A stretch of 64,000 nucleotides of DNA, from positions 124,001 to 188,000 of the IMG/VR virus record IMGVR_UViG_3300042010_000106; one strand, 5' to 3'. This document shows, in pieces, positions 40,271 to 51,000 of the stretch (positions are counted from its first letter, which is position 1; each line of letters opens with the position of its first letter). The stretch comes from a virus. The position numbers were made by a program, and so were the translations under genes. Under the pieces are notes generated by a model. The model was not told the origin of the DNA, did no database searches, and saw only the letters and a list, made by a program, of their open reading frames with translations.

Positions 40271-42757
40271 TTAGACTTTGTACTTAACCGTGTACGATTC
40301 GCTCAGCGTTCCGCCTTGCAGTGCTGTGTCTTCCTTCTTACGAATCAGCCAATCACGTTCGCCTGTACCGTCATCGTAACGAACAGTAAGAATTTCAGGA
40401 AGATTTGGATCGTATTCAGGGTAGTCCGGGCCGTTAGGGATAATGTCATTACGCAACGCAACACCTTTCCACGTAACAGGAAGGTCTAAAGGCAACACAC
40501 GCAATTCAACGTCTGGCCCTGCGCGCTTATCCCACATCAAATAGATGTAATCGTCTGCTGGTGCAACCGTATCTATTTGAATAGTCGTCGTGCTATTTGG
40601 GACGATTGTGTTTGTCATTACCTTATCGGCAAAGTCCTGAATGCCTGTCCAACGCGTGTAAGGTTTTCCGTATGGTGTTATGTTCGAATTCACGCCGTAA
40701 TCGCGTTCTTCTTGCGTAATTTCCGATTCAATCGGGCCACCAGTGAACAAACGGTTAGCAAACATTGCAACGCCCCAACGCGCAGGACGAATAGGAACTT
40801 CAGTCACTGGCATACACACACCGTCGTAAACTTTCTCTGACGTTGTTGTGGTGCCATCGCTCCATTCTGTGACTGTCCAAGACGCTGTGACAAACGTATC
40901 ACCGCCCGGAACACCACCACTCGTTTGACCCGGTTGGCAATTCACTACTTCAGTAAATGGCGTAACTGTTACAGGTACGATCGGTGTTGCACAATACACT
41001 TTGATTTTAAATGTTCCTGTGCCAGAACTAACAGCACGCAGGCCATCAACTGTACGCAGAATCAATTCAAAATTTTCAGTGGCCGTGGACGTTTTGACAG
41101 TGGTGTTACCCACACGCCACGCAATGGAAACGGAACCGGTTATTTCTACTTCGAATTTCACGTGACCGCGAATGTTTGGAATCGCAAAATCTACGATTAC
41201 GCTATCGCCGCCGTTGAATTGTGTCAGTGGATCGTTGCACGGCAAATGGTTGATTGCCGGACATGTCGCGTTAATCGTCAACTGTTGGTCAGTTGTTAAC
41301 GAAACGATTTTAACCACGCCAGTGCCTGCGTAAAAGAACGTGATGTTTTGGCCCATGCCTTGGAGAACACCGTCTCGATATACAGATACGTCGAGGTTTG
41401 TTGTAATCGTTGTATTTCCCGGCGAGCTGCCGTAACGAACGACCGTATTTGAGAAACTATCAACTGTTTTTTGAGTGCCACAATCCATTACCTCTTCGGT
41501 CGGAATTCGTACCGGGCAAGATGCGCGCATACGGTAATCATTGCCGCGACTTTTGATCACGAAAGAAACGTCTTTATCTACAGCGAATTCGTACGAACCG
41601 GATTCAGTAATTGTTTGAACCACTGTGTGTTCGACAGTTACAGGCGTTCCAGTTAACACGATATCCAGAATCGTCGTGCCATTTACGCCGCCCATGTCGA
41701 GCGTAACGTTTGACCAGCCGGGGAATGTTTCGAGTGTTGTTCCGCAGCTATCCAAAACGTCAGTCGGATCAGGATCGGGCGCGTTGTACGGGCATTTCAC
41801 TTTGACGCTGATTGCACCGTAACCCGTGGTTTCAATTGTCACTTTCCCTTTATCGGGATCGAAGTCATACGAGAATGTCACAGTGCCCGCGTGATTCGAA
41901 AGGACGTAAAAAGGAACGTTGTTTTGACGGAATTCAACACGCACCGTTTCAACTAGCGTTACTTCAATATCAATCGTACCAATTTCTACAGGCAGTTTAA
42001 CTTCCACGCTGCGCGGTGCTTCGTACGCGTATGGTTCTGCACCACACGTGAATTCATACACCGGAACTTCTGGATCAACTGGAATGTATGGGCAAGTGAA
42101 AATGTAATCGACAGAGCCGGTGCCCTGCGTGGTTGCATAAACATCGCCCAATGCCGGATCGTAGAAAAAACTAAACGTTCCGTCACGGTTGGAAGTAATC
42201 GTTTTCAGCAAAGTTTTGTCTTGGAAGAAACGAACTTCTGCTGTGCCAATCACTTCCCAAATAACTTCAACAAAACCCGGTTCATCGCCGAGCAAAATTG
42301 TGTTCTTTTTTACGTATCCTGCTTGGTGCCATTGCTTCCCGCATTTGATCGACGTTTCTTGCAGCGGTGGCGGCTTAACGTTGTTGGGAAGACACAAACT
42401 TTCAGGACAATCCACACGGACATGCACGCGACTGTTAACGCTGTTGCCTTCGTGCGTGATAATGATTTCGTCATTACCGGGTTTTTTATCCAGTGGCGCA
42501 TATTGAAACGTGAACGAACCAACGGCATCGTCCAACGGCGCAGCGGCCACAATTTCATCGAATTGGTGAACGTATAAAGCGTCTTCCGGCGTGTCCCGTT
42601 CATACCAAATAACAACGGGGGCCTGAATCGTTCCCAAAAATAATGAAACTGAGTGCTTTCCCTTACCGCAAAACGTAATCCATTTGCCGCATTCAGCAAT
42701 TGTTTTCGCTACGGGTACGGGGGATTTCGCTACGACTGGAATAGTCGTACAAAGCAT
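40271..42757 (-). CDS. Virion protein with six tandem Cys-bracketed beta modules
   Basis: 828 residues. Six consecutive modules of 75-95 residues, each opened by C-G/N and closed by C-P/A: Cys pairs 23/117, 139/222, 238/322, 338/414, 426/499 and 507/589. Each module has the same strand order, including 'V-x-I/V-E/D-V' and 'G-T/S-x-x-F-x-Y/F' (RDGTFSFFYDPALGDV; HAGTVTFSYDFDPDKG; ESGSYEFAVDKDVSFV). A different 230-residue domain follows (RPARWGVAMFANRLFTGGPI; WTGIQDFADKVMTNTIV). I do not recognise the family. Six Ig-sized beta modules in series suggest an extended, possibly disulfide-stabilised spike. Confidence 0.78.
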   Translation of the reverse strand: MLCTTIPVVAKSPVPVAKTIAECGKWITFCGKGKHSVSLFLGTIQAPVVIWYERDTPEDALYVHQFDEIVAAAPLDDAVGSFTFQYAPLDKKPGNDEIIITHEGNSVNSRVHVRVDCPESLCLPNNVKPPPLQETSIKCGKQWHQAGYVKKNTILLGDEPGFVEVIWEVIGTAEVRFFQDKTLLKTITSNRDGTFSFFYDPALGDVYATTQGTGSVDYIFTCPYIPVDPEVPVYEFTCGAEPYAYEAPRSVEVKLPVEIGTIDIEVTLVETVRVEFRQNNVPFYVLSNHAGTVTFSYDFDPDKGKVTIETTGYGAISVKVKCPYNAPDPDPTDVLDSCGTTLETFPGWSNVTLDMGGVNGTTILDIVLTGTPVTVEHTVVQTITESGSYEFAVDKDVSFVIKSRGNDYRMRASCPVRIPTEEVMDCGTQKTVDSFSNTVVRYGSSPGNTTITTNLDVSVYRDGVLQGMGQNITFFYAGTGVVKIVSLTTDQQLTINATCPAINHLPCNDPLTQFNGGDSVIVDFAIPNIRGHVKFEVEITGSVSIAWRVGNTTVKTSTATENFELILRTVDGLRAVSSGTGTFKIKVYCATPIVPVTVTPFTEVVNCQPGQTSGGVPGGDTFVTASWTVTEWSDGTTTTSEKVYDGVCMPVTEVPIRPARWGVAMFANRLFTGGPIESEITQEERDYGVNSNITPYGKPYTRWTGIQDFADKVMTNTIVPNSTTTIQIDTVAPADDYIYLMWDKRAGPDVELRVLPLDLPVTWKGVALRNDIIPNGPDYPEYDPNLPEILTVRYDDGTGERDWLIRKKEDTALQGGTLSESYTVKYKV

Positions 42758-42767
42758 TCAATTCCCC

Positions 42768-43565
42768 TTATGCAAAAATAACAAGTTTCCTGACGTACTC
42801 AGGATAAACTTCGTTCGGACGAATTGGGCAAACACAATCTTCAGCAGCGGCCCAAATCAATTCATCCGGTTGAGGATGTTCTAACAGGGAAACTTCTTTC
42901 TTCATTGTCATGCCTTCAGGGCCGCACGGGCCTTGGCTTGTGGTTGGGCAACTAGGGCCGCACAAACCGCGTTTGCCTTCGAATCCGGGAGGGCCAGCGG
43001 GGCCACGATCACCACGCGGGCCGGTAGGGCCTAATGGCCCGAACATTCCTTGCTGACCTACAGGGCCTTCAATACCGAAATCGCCCATTGGCCCCGGACG
43101 ACCTTCTGCACCATTTGGCCCCGCGCAACCTGTTACACCGTCCGCACCGTCGCGACCGTCTACGCCGTCTTCTTGATCTTTTCCAGAATCACCGCGTGGG
43201 CCTTGTGGGCCAACACCGAAATCTATTTGCCGGAGAAAACTAGAAGCAGTAATTACTTCACCATTCTTTCGAACTATTGTGAAAAGCCCTTTGTCATTGT
43301 CGAAACTGCATTCAGCAATTTGGCGACTTTCACGATCCAAAGGCTTATCGAAATAAACTTCGTCAATGTTCGAACGATACGCCTGTTCACCATCGTAGCC
43401 GGGGGCTTCAATGAGTTGATACGTAGGCGCTTTTAGTTCTTCGCCAGTCTGTGCGGCTTGCACGACTTTTGAGTTCTGTTTCTTTGTGTTCGTAAATACC
43501 GTGCGGCCAATTGGAACCGTCACAGAGTTATTGTCTAACTGCGCAATCGTTAGGGCGTTTGACAT
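42768..43565 (-). CDS. Collagen-like protein with Cys-containing C-terminal cap
   Basis: 265 residues. Longer N-terminal domain (about 1-115) ending in GLFTIVRKNGEVITASSFLR, which corresponds to the anchor strand pair of the other three; then about 30 Gly-X-Y triplets with GVTGCAGPNG and several interruptions (GLCGPSCPTTSQGPCGPEG). Cap contains CVCP and ends RKLVIFA. Starts at 43565, overlapping the upstream gene by 16 bases. Confidence 0.85.
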   Translation of the reverse strand: MSNALTIAQLDNNSVTVPIGRTVFTNTKKQNSKVVQAAQTGEELKAPTYQLIEAPGYDGEQAYRSNIDEVYFDKPLDRESRQIAECSFDNDKGLFTIVRKNGEVITASSFLRQIDFGVGPQGPRGDSGKDQEDGVDGRDGADGVTGCAGPNGAEGRPGPMGDFGIEGPVGQQGMFGPLGPTGPRGDRGPAGPPGFEGKRGLCGPSCPTTSQGPCGPEGMTMKKEVSLLEHPQPDELIWAAAEDCVCPIRPNEVYPEYVRKLVIFA

Positions 43566-43972
43566 AGATACCCCTCAATCTCTTCAGGTGTTCGCGCACT
43601 GTTTATGCCGCTACGTTTGTATGCGAATAACCGATTCCTTTCGGTCACTTTATCAATCATTTGTTTCTGACTGAGAACGCACGGATACCCACTACGTGTT
43701 ATGTACGTGGCACTCAAGTAGCCGAGTTCATCGTCATAATATTTCACGTTGTTGTGCACGATATAATCAACGTTAACCAATTTCGATAATGCTGTTGCGC
43801 GAAACGCAGGCATGTCGATTGTGATATGCAGTTGATTATCCCGTACAAAAATATCCAGTAATTCGTAGTTGTCACGGCAGTGCGCGAAGGTAGCTTCGTC
43901 GAGTGGAAATGCACGGCCTTCTGGCTCAACGTTTCCTGAAACGAGTCCTCTACCTTCGACGTACCAGTACAT
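43550..43972 (-). CDS. Hypothetical protein between fibre genes
   Basis: 140 residues. MYWYVEGRGLVSGNVEPEGR; helix and strand units (YELLDIFVRDNQLHITIDMP); C-terminal QKQMIDKVTERNRLFAYKRS. Size and position directly after a fibre gene would suit a fibre assembly chaperone or cap, but there is no recognised motif. The stop overlaps the collagen-like gene start; the start overlaps the upstream stop by one base. Confidence 0.6.
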   Translation of the reverse strand: MYWYVEGRGLVSGNVEPEGRAFPLDEATFAHCRDNYELLDIFVRDNQLHITIDMPAFRATALSKLVNVDYIVHNNVKYYDDELGYLSATYITRSGYPCVLSQKQMIDKVTERNRLFAYKRSGINSARTPEEIEGYLCQTP

Positions 43973-46272
43973 TATTTCGGAATCTCAAGTGCGTTAAAAT
44001 TGAGTGTCAGCAATGACGTGAACTGCGAAGTGTTTGCGTTGTTAATCCGCATTTTTGCAACCAGTTCCACATAACCTGTGTTGTGGTTCGACGGATCAAG
44101 TTCAAACATTTGCGTCATGCTGGCGTTGGCATAACCAATTGTGGATTTCGATTGCGAGCCAGTGAACAAACCGGCTGTATTCGTACCACGAATTGCACGA
44201 CCAAAATCAGGCTCTTTCGATTGTGAAGAACGAATCCCCACAACGTATTCCATGTTTTCCGCGCCTTCTGTTGAAACGTAACCCGGCCCGAGTTTCGCGG
44301 CGAAGTCACAAGTCACAAAAATGATGCACGGTTTCGTCAGGTCGATTCGTTGGGTAACGATAATCGTGGCCTGATTCTTTTCAATCTGGTCGATACTCCA
44401 TTTCGTGAACACTGGCGCATTCGGGAAACTTGCGGCGTCAATGCTGATTAGAGCTTGGCCGCTGGACGCATCAATTTGCAGACCTTTACCAACGCTGATT
44501 GCTGGCGCTGGAATTGGAAGCATTACAGCCGGTGCACCGTGGCGCAGCAATGTGATGTTTTTATTCGTCACATAGCCGTCAATAACAATGCCGTTCAAAC
44601 CAGTTGCTTCACTACCCTGCGCTTGAATGTTTTCGAAGATCATTACTTCCACTTCGACGCCTTTTTCAAGCGACTCCGTGAACACCAGACCGTCTTCAAT
44701 CAAAGAGTAGTTTTCTTGGTGTACATGCGCACCAGATTGCGAAACAAATACCTGTTCGATGCTTTGCGGTGTGGTCGGCAACTTCAGGAAGAACGTATCG
44801 CTATCGGTGTTATACAGGCGTGTCACAATCCGCGTGCTGTAGCCGGTATCGTTAACGTATGTCAGACAACGGAATTCAATTGGCAGACCCGCAGCCGGTG
44901 GAGAAATGAAACGAATCTTTTTGGTGATTGCGTCAAACGTGTACGTGGAAACTGGTTGCAGCATGCTCGAAATAAATGCGAAAACATGCGCGGCGCTATC
45001 GACTGCGAAACCGATATCGAATTCAACTGTTTCACCATCGCCAACTGCGTCAATGGTTTTGAACAGTACACGTGTGCCAGTCGAGGGCGAGCGCGTGAAC
45101 ACACGCAAATCAACTGGAATGGTGGACGGCAAAACTTCGGCGAATTCCAATTCAGAACCGTTCAATTCGAAAGCTGTACGGTGCTGCGTTGCCATACCGA
45201 GTGCAGGGTAAATATAGTTTGCGTTTTCCGCAATCAATTCACCGGTGCTGTAACGAGATTGATCACCAGTACCCATAAACGTCAGAGCATTTACTTCAAG
45301 GCGAGTCGGTTTCGTGTACAGCGTTGCAATGATTTTCGATGCTGCTTTCGGCGGTTGCCATGTACCTGTTCCGTCAGGGCCGGGAGTTAATACCCAATCG
45401 TTCGGAATGTTATCGGTAGGTGGCAAACCAGCGCCCGGTGCGCCCGAACCTGTAGAAGTTCCAACCATGCGCCATACAGCAATTGTGCATGTTTGCAGAT
45501 TCGGAATCGGTTGGTTATCAACGTCGCGGAATTCAGCCGCAGCAGTGTTGTAGCGATAACGCCGCGTTTTACCTTCACCGCTACCGGAAACAACGTGAAC
45601 AATTACCTGTTCGTTCGCTGCCCACGATTGGTTAGGGATTTTGAAAGATGTTGCAGTGGCCGACGTTGGAACACCGTTAAAGACGCGTTGGTGTTCGCTA
45701 AAAGCCCATTGAAACGCACCAGCCCCGTAACGCTGAGCGAGTACAGGGCCGTTTGTTCCATCAAAGTGACGCATACCATTCAGAACAGAAATGGCATTGA
45801 ATTCGGAGTTACCCGGTGGTGGCAGACGATACAAAAACGGCGTGGCCGGAATCGAATCATGCTCGCCGATAATCACACTGATTGTAGTCAGGTCGGCGCG
45901 ACTTGTACCGAGAACGACGCTCAAACGCAGCGGTTCATCAGGTTGCAGAATGTATGGCTTTGCAAATACACAACGTGCAAAAGCAATGTTGCCTTCGAAG
46001 AAAATCACCACTTCTTTAACAGTGGTTGGCCCCGCCAGCGAACGGGTATCAACACTCAATACAAAGCGAGCTGTTTTAGCGCTCAAAACTTCGACGTGGT
46101 GAATCTCGCCACCGGTTACGAAATTTCCGACAATGTTCGTGTGCTGTGTGGACGACGGATAAAGGTCTGAATCGCCCATGCGAAAACTTGCAGGGTTAAT
46201 TAAAAGCCCGCCAGCATTCGCATTGTTAATTGCGGATTCGCCCGCATCAAGTAATACCAGCTTATCAACCAT
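43972..46272 (-). CDS. Tail fibre protein with tail-collar-like N-terminus
   Basis: 766 residues from ATG 46272 (GGA at correct spacing; a GTG one codon earlier is possible). The N-terminal 160 residues (VDKLVLLDAGESAINNANAG; TTVKEVVIFFEGNIAFARCV; FAKPYILQPDEPLRLSVVLG) have the strand order of phage tail-fibre/tail-collar attachment domains, where E-V/I-x-x-F-x-x-x-G-x-x-F-A is followed by L-R-x-x-V-V-L. Long beta-rich shaft follows. First large fibre downstream of the baseplate genes, so a good candidate for a primary fibre attached to the baseplate. Confidence 0.75.
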   Translation of the reverse strand: MVDKLVLLDAGESAINNANAGGLLINPASFRMGDSDLYPSSTQHTNIVGNFVTGGEIHHVEVLSAKTARFVLSVDTRSLAGPTTVKEVVIFFEGNIAFARCVFAKPYILQPDEPLRLSVVLGTSRADLTTISVIIGEHDSIPATPFLYRLPPPGNSEFNAISVLNGMRHFDGTNGPVLAQRYGAGAFQWAFSEHQRVFNGVPTSATATSFKIPNQSWAANEQVIVHVVSGSGEGKTRRYRYNTAAAEFRDVDNQPIPNLQTCTIAVWRMVGTSTGSGAPGAGLPPTDNIPNDWVLTPGPDGTGTWQPPKAASKIIATLYTKPTRLEVNALTFMGTGDQSRYSTGELIAENANYIYPALGMATQHRTAFELNGSELEFAEVLPSTIPVDLRVFTRSPSTGTRVLFKTIDAVGDGETVEFDIGFAVDSAAHVFAFISSMLQPVSTYTFDAITKKIRFISPPAAGLPIEFRCLTYVNDTGYSTRIVTRLYNTDSDTFFLKLPTTPQSIEQVFVSQSGAHVHQENYSLIEDGLVFTESLEKGVEVEVMIFENIQAQGSEATGLNGIVIDGYVTNKNITLLRHGAPAVMLPIPAPAISVGKGLQIDASSGQALISIDAASFPNAPVFTKWSIDQIEKNQATIIVTQRIDLTKPCIIFVTCDFAAKLGPGYVSTEGAENMEYVVGIRSSQSKEPDFGRAIRGTNTAGLFTGSQSKSTIGYANASMTQMFELDPSNHNTGYVELVAKMRINNANTSQFTSLLTLNFNALEIPK

Positions 46273-46276
46273 CACT

Positions 46277-46498
46277 TTATTCCTTTGGGTGTGTTACACG
46301 GCACGCGTCACAGTAGTAAACCTGTCGGCGATCATAGATCATTGCCGTGGACATTTTCGCCGGACACTTCGGGCATTGAGAAGGATCAACGTTGGTAAGA
46401 GCGGACGCCGTTGCAACTTCTTGGTTTTCTACTTTTGGTGCAGCCTCAACCTTTTTAGGTGCGGCATTGAACGGGTTAAAAATCTTGCGCTCTGTCAT
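46277..46498 (-). CDS. Small zinc-ribbon-like protein
   Basis: 73 residues. Polar N-terminus (MTERKIFNPFNAAPKKVEAA) followed by a likely metal site: SQCPKCPAKMSTAMIYDRRQ then VYYCDACRVTHPKE, giving C-x-x-C and C-x-x-C pairs about 18 residues apart, the spacing of a zinc ribbon. It stands between a baseplate-associated gene and a fibre gene; small zinc proteins here might be structural plugs or regulators. Ends four bases before the fibre start. Confidence 0.65.
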   Translation of the reverse strand: MTERKIFNPFNAAPKKVEAAPKVENQEVATASALTNVDPSQCPKCPAKMSTAMIYDRRQVYYCDACRVTHPKE

Positions 46499-46522
46499 GT
46501 TTCCCTCTCAAATCAATTGGTT

Positions 46523-46547
46523 AAACGGCGCAAACATCACGCCGTTT
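46523..46547 (-). terminator. Intergenic hairpin, possible attenuator or terminator
   Basis: AAACGGCG and CGCCGTTT form a perfect eight-pair stem with a nine-base loop in the gap between 46498 and 46559. On the minus strand no T run follows (AACCAATTGATTT), so it is not a classical terminator; RNA processing or attenuation is possible. Confidence 0.5.
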
Positions 46548-46558
46548 CTATTAGTAAA

Positions 46559-48028
46559 TTACGGTATGCTCCATTTGTTTGTGTATGTGAACGTTAAAGG
46601 TTCGTAAACATACATGTCCGACCATATGTCTGCATTACGCCAGAGCATGGTTTTCGGCAACAAGACAATGGAACTATTAGGCGCAATCACATTGTTTTCT
46701 AATGGATCTTCAGCAGTAATGAAACGCCCGCTGATAACCCGGCTCACATCGAATTCAGCCTGCGTAAATGCGGCTGCTACTGGATCGTACAATGGTTCGG
46801 TAAACGTAACCGTTCCTTTGAAATCCAATTCAACGCGATGATCCTCAAACAAATCATTTGCAAAGCTTGTGGTTGTGGTAATTCCGTACGGGCCAAACTC
46901 TTCGGAATCAACATCCCATATAACGTCTGCATTTGTTCCGTCTGGATCTTTGTTGTATGTGAATTCCGTATCCGTAATCTCGCGTGGGACATCCAGCACA
47001 GCCAACACTTCAGGGCCGCGACCGACAATGCTCACATCGAATATGGATTTGCTATCCACACGCAGGCTAATGTTCAGCGGAGACGTTGCAGTTTGTTTGC
47101 ACATTACCGATAAACGTTCGCCGTTTTCAAAGCCCCATTCAGTTGTGGAACCTTGCTGAGTAATCACGAAATCATCGTTGTGTTCCAGAACGATTTCATA
47201 TTCACCAACGTCGAAATATTCCTGAAGTTCGAACCATTTCCCCTCTTCGTCACGGCCTTGGATAACGAAGTGGTATTCGTGCATTTCTTCTAGGGTTGCT
47301 TTGTTCGGCAATTCAATCGTGCCGGTCATTGCTTCCCCGTACATCTGCCATTCACCCGGCGTTTCAATGTTCACCACCGTTCCGTTTACACGCAGCGGTT
47401 TAGAGGTTGCAGAGATTGCTTGAATGCGAATTGGCGGAATGTAATTCGGGTCACGAATACGAATGTCGATACAGCGATAATCAGACAATTGCCCTGCGTC
47501 TGTCATCAATGCGTACGTGATTGTGTCCCGACCGAAACGCCCATACAAAGAGCTAAACAAAAGCTTTGAATTGTCTGCACTAGGGCGGCAGAAACCTAGA
47601 CCGCCTTGGCTAATACAAATGGGCTTTGTGAACGTTGCAACTTGGTGCTGTTCCGTTCGATCTGTGCCGTATGCAGTTGTAGAAAAGTCGTCGCTTTGAA
47701 TCAGATTCTGCGTTGGTATTTCCAACCATTTCAGGCCGGGGTCAACCAATTGCGTATCCGAGATAAAGAACAGACGACCATTCTTTGGTGCAGTGAAAGT
47801 CACCACGCTTTTGTTGATTGTGTAACCGCCCACCACACGAACGTCATCCAGATAAATTTCGAGATTTTCTGGTGCGTCCGGGGTGAATGGAAGACTCACG
47901 TTTACCTGATTGTTTCCGCTGACTTCGTATTCAAGGGCGAGCCGTTGTCGCCCAATCATTCGAACTTTCAAGTCCATGTATTTGCTTAATGGCTTGACGG
48001 CGCGCAGGTTTGGATTTTGTGCCATCAT
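46559..48028 (-). CDS. Virion/baseplate-associated protein, beta-rich
   Basis: 489 residues (MM start; second ATG equally possible). N-terminal RAVKPLSKYMDLKVRMIGRQ, then strands DAPENLEIYLDDVRVVGGYT and NGRLFFISDTQLVDPGLKWL. Central and C-terminal parts look like Ig-type strands (GEWQMYGEAMTGTIELPNKA; FDVSIVGRGPEVLAVLDVPR). It begins inside the last bases of the Ig-repeat baseplate gene, so both are made together. Probably a baseplate or fibre-base component; no family recognised. Confidence 0.65.
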   Translation of the reverse strand: MMAQNPNLRAVKPLSKYMDLKVRMIGRQRLALEYEVSGNNQVNVSLPFTPDAPENLEIYLDDVRVVGGYTINKSVVTFTAPKNGRLFFISDTQLVDPGLKWLEIPTQNLIQSDDFSTTAYGTDRTEQHQVATFTKPICISQGGLGFCRPSADNSKLLFSSLYGRFGRDTITYALMTDAGQLSDYRCIDIRIRDPNYIPPIRIQAISATSKPLRVNGTVVNIETPGEWQMYGEAMTGTIELPNKATLEEMHEYHFVIQGRDEEGKWFELQEYFDVGEYEIVLEHNDDFVITQQGSTTEWGFENGERLSVMCKQTATSPLNISLRVDSKSIFDVSIVGRGPEVLAVLDVPREITDTEFTYNKDPDGTNADVIWDVDSEEFGPYGITTTTSFANDLFEDHRVELDFKGTVTFTEPLYDPVAAAFTQAEFDVSRVISGRFITAEDPLENNVIAPNSSIVLLPKTMLWRNADIWSDMYVYEPLTFTYTNKWSIP

Positions 48029-51000
48029 GAGAATACAACCTCATAAACTTTCGGGCCGAGTGCCGCTGTTTTAGTGCGATACACGTACCAGTCAAAAGAA
48101 ATGCCGTTTGTTTCGCGACGGATAACCTGTGGATCACCGCTTTCTGTATTCCCTTGCCAATCCCCTTCGGAACCGTTGGACAGCACTTTCGCAGGCCCGA
48201 AGACTGCCGGATAAACAAGCCATCCGTATTCCTCAAAGTTTTCTGTAATTGTGTTATTCACAATCATCAATTGCGATGCAAACAGGTTGTCGATTGGAAC
48301 GTTTAACGGTGCGTCACCATAGAACGGACTGGAACCGAGTACACGAATTTGTTTCGTGCCTTCTACACGTTCGTTATCGACTGTGTACGTTGCTGCAAGT
48401 GTGATGGTTTGGTTTACAACCGGGCCACCTACGCGCAAATCACCGTTGTCGCCGATTTGAACATTGTTCAGGTCTGTCAGCACTTGCCATTGTGCGGTTA
48501 CGATCTTTCCTTGACCGGGATTAATGCCGACATCGGACGTATAAACTTCGGCGCTAAAGCGTTGTGTTTCGCCGAGGTTAATTGTGTCTACGCCAATGAT
48601 TCCAAGGCCGATGTATTGCGCGTCAAGCGGAATAACTGTCACCACCATAGAATCCGTTACGGTGTAGCCTCCGCACGACCAAACAGCAGTCAAAACGAAT
48701 GTGATATCGCCATTTACAAGCGCGGTAACAAAACCGTTTTCGTCAACGCGTACGTCTTCGTTATCAACAGTCCAATCCGAGGAAACCAGCAATTCAGCGG
48801 TGCATTGTTTGAAAAGAATTGCCTGCGAGAAAGAAGCGATTTGTGTGCTGTACATTACCGCGTTACCGATAATGCGACTGGACACAGGAACATCAGGGCC
48901 TTTCTGCATTACGTATTTCACGGTGATTGGATATTCTGCAACTTCTTGGAAGTAAGTTGCTTTCACAATCACTTTCATATCTTCGTCAACGCTTCGGCCT
49001 TGAATCACACCATAACCGGCTACGTCAGCAGCAATGAATTCTGCGTTTGCATCTTCGGTGTAAACTTCCCAAACCGGGTTAACAGTTGCGAAACTTCCGT
49101 CCTCATAAACAGCGGTTGCAGTGAGGATAATTCGTTCGCGGGAATTGACTTCGTTTGCACCAGTGATGAACAGGCCGGTGATGTTATTCGAAGCGCCAAC
49201 AACCACAACTGTTTTAGCTTGTGAAATTGTGCGCCCGCTAACGTCGTATTTGGCGAGTACAGAAACGGTGCTGTCTTGTGGATTGGAAACAACCAATTCA
49301 CCGTCAACAATTGTCGCCCAATCTACAGGCGTTTCAAGATCCCACGTCGGTTCAACTTTCAACACATTGCCATTCGAATATTGCACGTAGGCATCGTATT
49401 GCGCGGCTGTACCTTCGCGTACGGTGTTTTGTCCTGAAACCATTAACGATTGCAGCACGACCGGTGCACGACGAACAGTGACAGGATAAACAACGATTTG
49501 ATCTTCAAATGTTGCGCGAATTTCAATGTCGAGGAAATCCATTACAAGGCCGGTATTCAGCAAACCATTTTCGGAAATGCTGTAGGCCGTGGTAAACCAT
49601 GCCGGGGTGATAACCGTTTTCTGTCCGTTGGAGAATGTTGCAATGCACGTGTACTGGCCTTTCTGTTCCTCAAGCAATTCCTGTGGGCCGAGGATTTCCA
49701 GCGCAGCAACAGTAAGGAATTTCGGACTAACTTTCACGTCTTTGTAAGCCGTCATTGTCAGACCGCGATAGCTATGCGTTGCTTTGATTTCAACATCCGT
49801 TACACCGTGCACAATCTTGGTGTAAACGTCGCCGTTATCAACGATCACAGCAGGACTATTGGTTTCCCAAACAGCGAGAACTTGTGCACTGGTATTGTCC
49901 GAATAAAACGCTGTCGCTGTGAAAGGATAATGACTCGATTCTTCCAAGTCGGTATCGCCTCCAATTACAAAGCCGGTCAGATGGGTGTTAGGATCAACCC
50001 AAATCAGTTTAACCAGTTTCGCACCAACGTATTTCACACCGCCGATTTTGATTTCAACATACAAACCGGCTTCCTGATTCGAAGGCAAAGTTTTAACAAC
50101 CAATTGCCCGCCAATCATCGACGCATAAGGACTCGTTACTTTGATATCGCCTTTGATTTCCACGGCGCCATCTGCTGTGTGAGCGATCAACATGTAATCG
50201 CCAGCTTCACCGCCTTTCAGCGAATCAGGGCCGTGAATTTCAACCAGCGAAACGTCAACCATGCCACGGCGAACAGTAACGTTTTTGGTGTAAATCAAAC
50301 CTTTCACTGTCGCGTTAATTGTCACCAGTGTATCGGTGTCGAATCCGCTAAACGAAATGGTATTTCCGTTGAATACAACTTGCTGCGGATGGCTGGTAGT
50401 CCATTTGGAAACAACGGCTACCGCACCCTTTGCAGTCATTACGCCGAAGTCAGCCGATTCGTTATTGTCGATTTCATCAGGGCCGACAATGTGCATATCC
50501 ACGTTTTCGAAAACGTATTCAGGGTCTGCAATCAACCGGCGTACAGGCTGCTTGTAAACGAACCCGTAAATGCCGAAGTCTTCCGTGTTTTCAACTTCAA
50601 TCAAAAAGAAGAATTGATCGACCACGATATTGATTGGAGCAAGCTGATAAAACGCAGAAAGGAACCGGTCTTTCAACGTGGTTCCTTCCGGTAGGCTCAT
50701 TTCCTGATCGTCTGCAACCTTCTGCATTTCCAAAACAATGTGCGTGGTTTTGTACCACGTACCACCGTCGATGCGCAGGGCACCGAACGGGGTTTCGTAG
50801 AAGTCTGCATAATCCTCGGTGTAAAGGTCGCGCACAACAACTCGACGACCCAACACAAAAGAGATTGCACGGTAAGCGCTTTCCAATCCTAACACTTGAT
50901 GCAGCAGCGGAATCATGTAAACGGAATTAAACAAACGTTCCGGTTCCACAATCATATCTTGAGGAATGGTGATACCCATATCCTGCAAAGCTTGCTGCAC

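Noticed and set aside
49450-50694. Open frame of 414 codons on the plus strand inside the Ig-repeat baseplate gene
   Set aside because: Antisense shadow; the minus-strand frame carries the repeated Ig-like pattern and a good Shine-Dalgarno.
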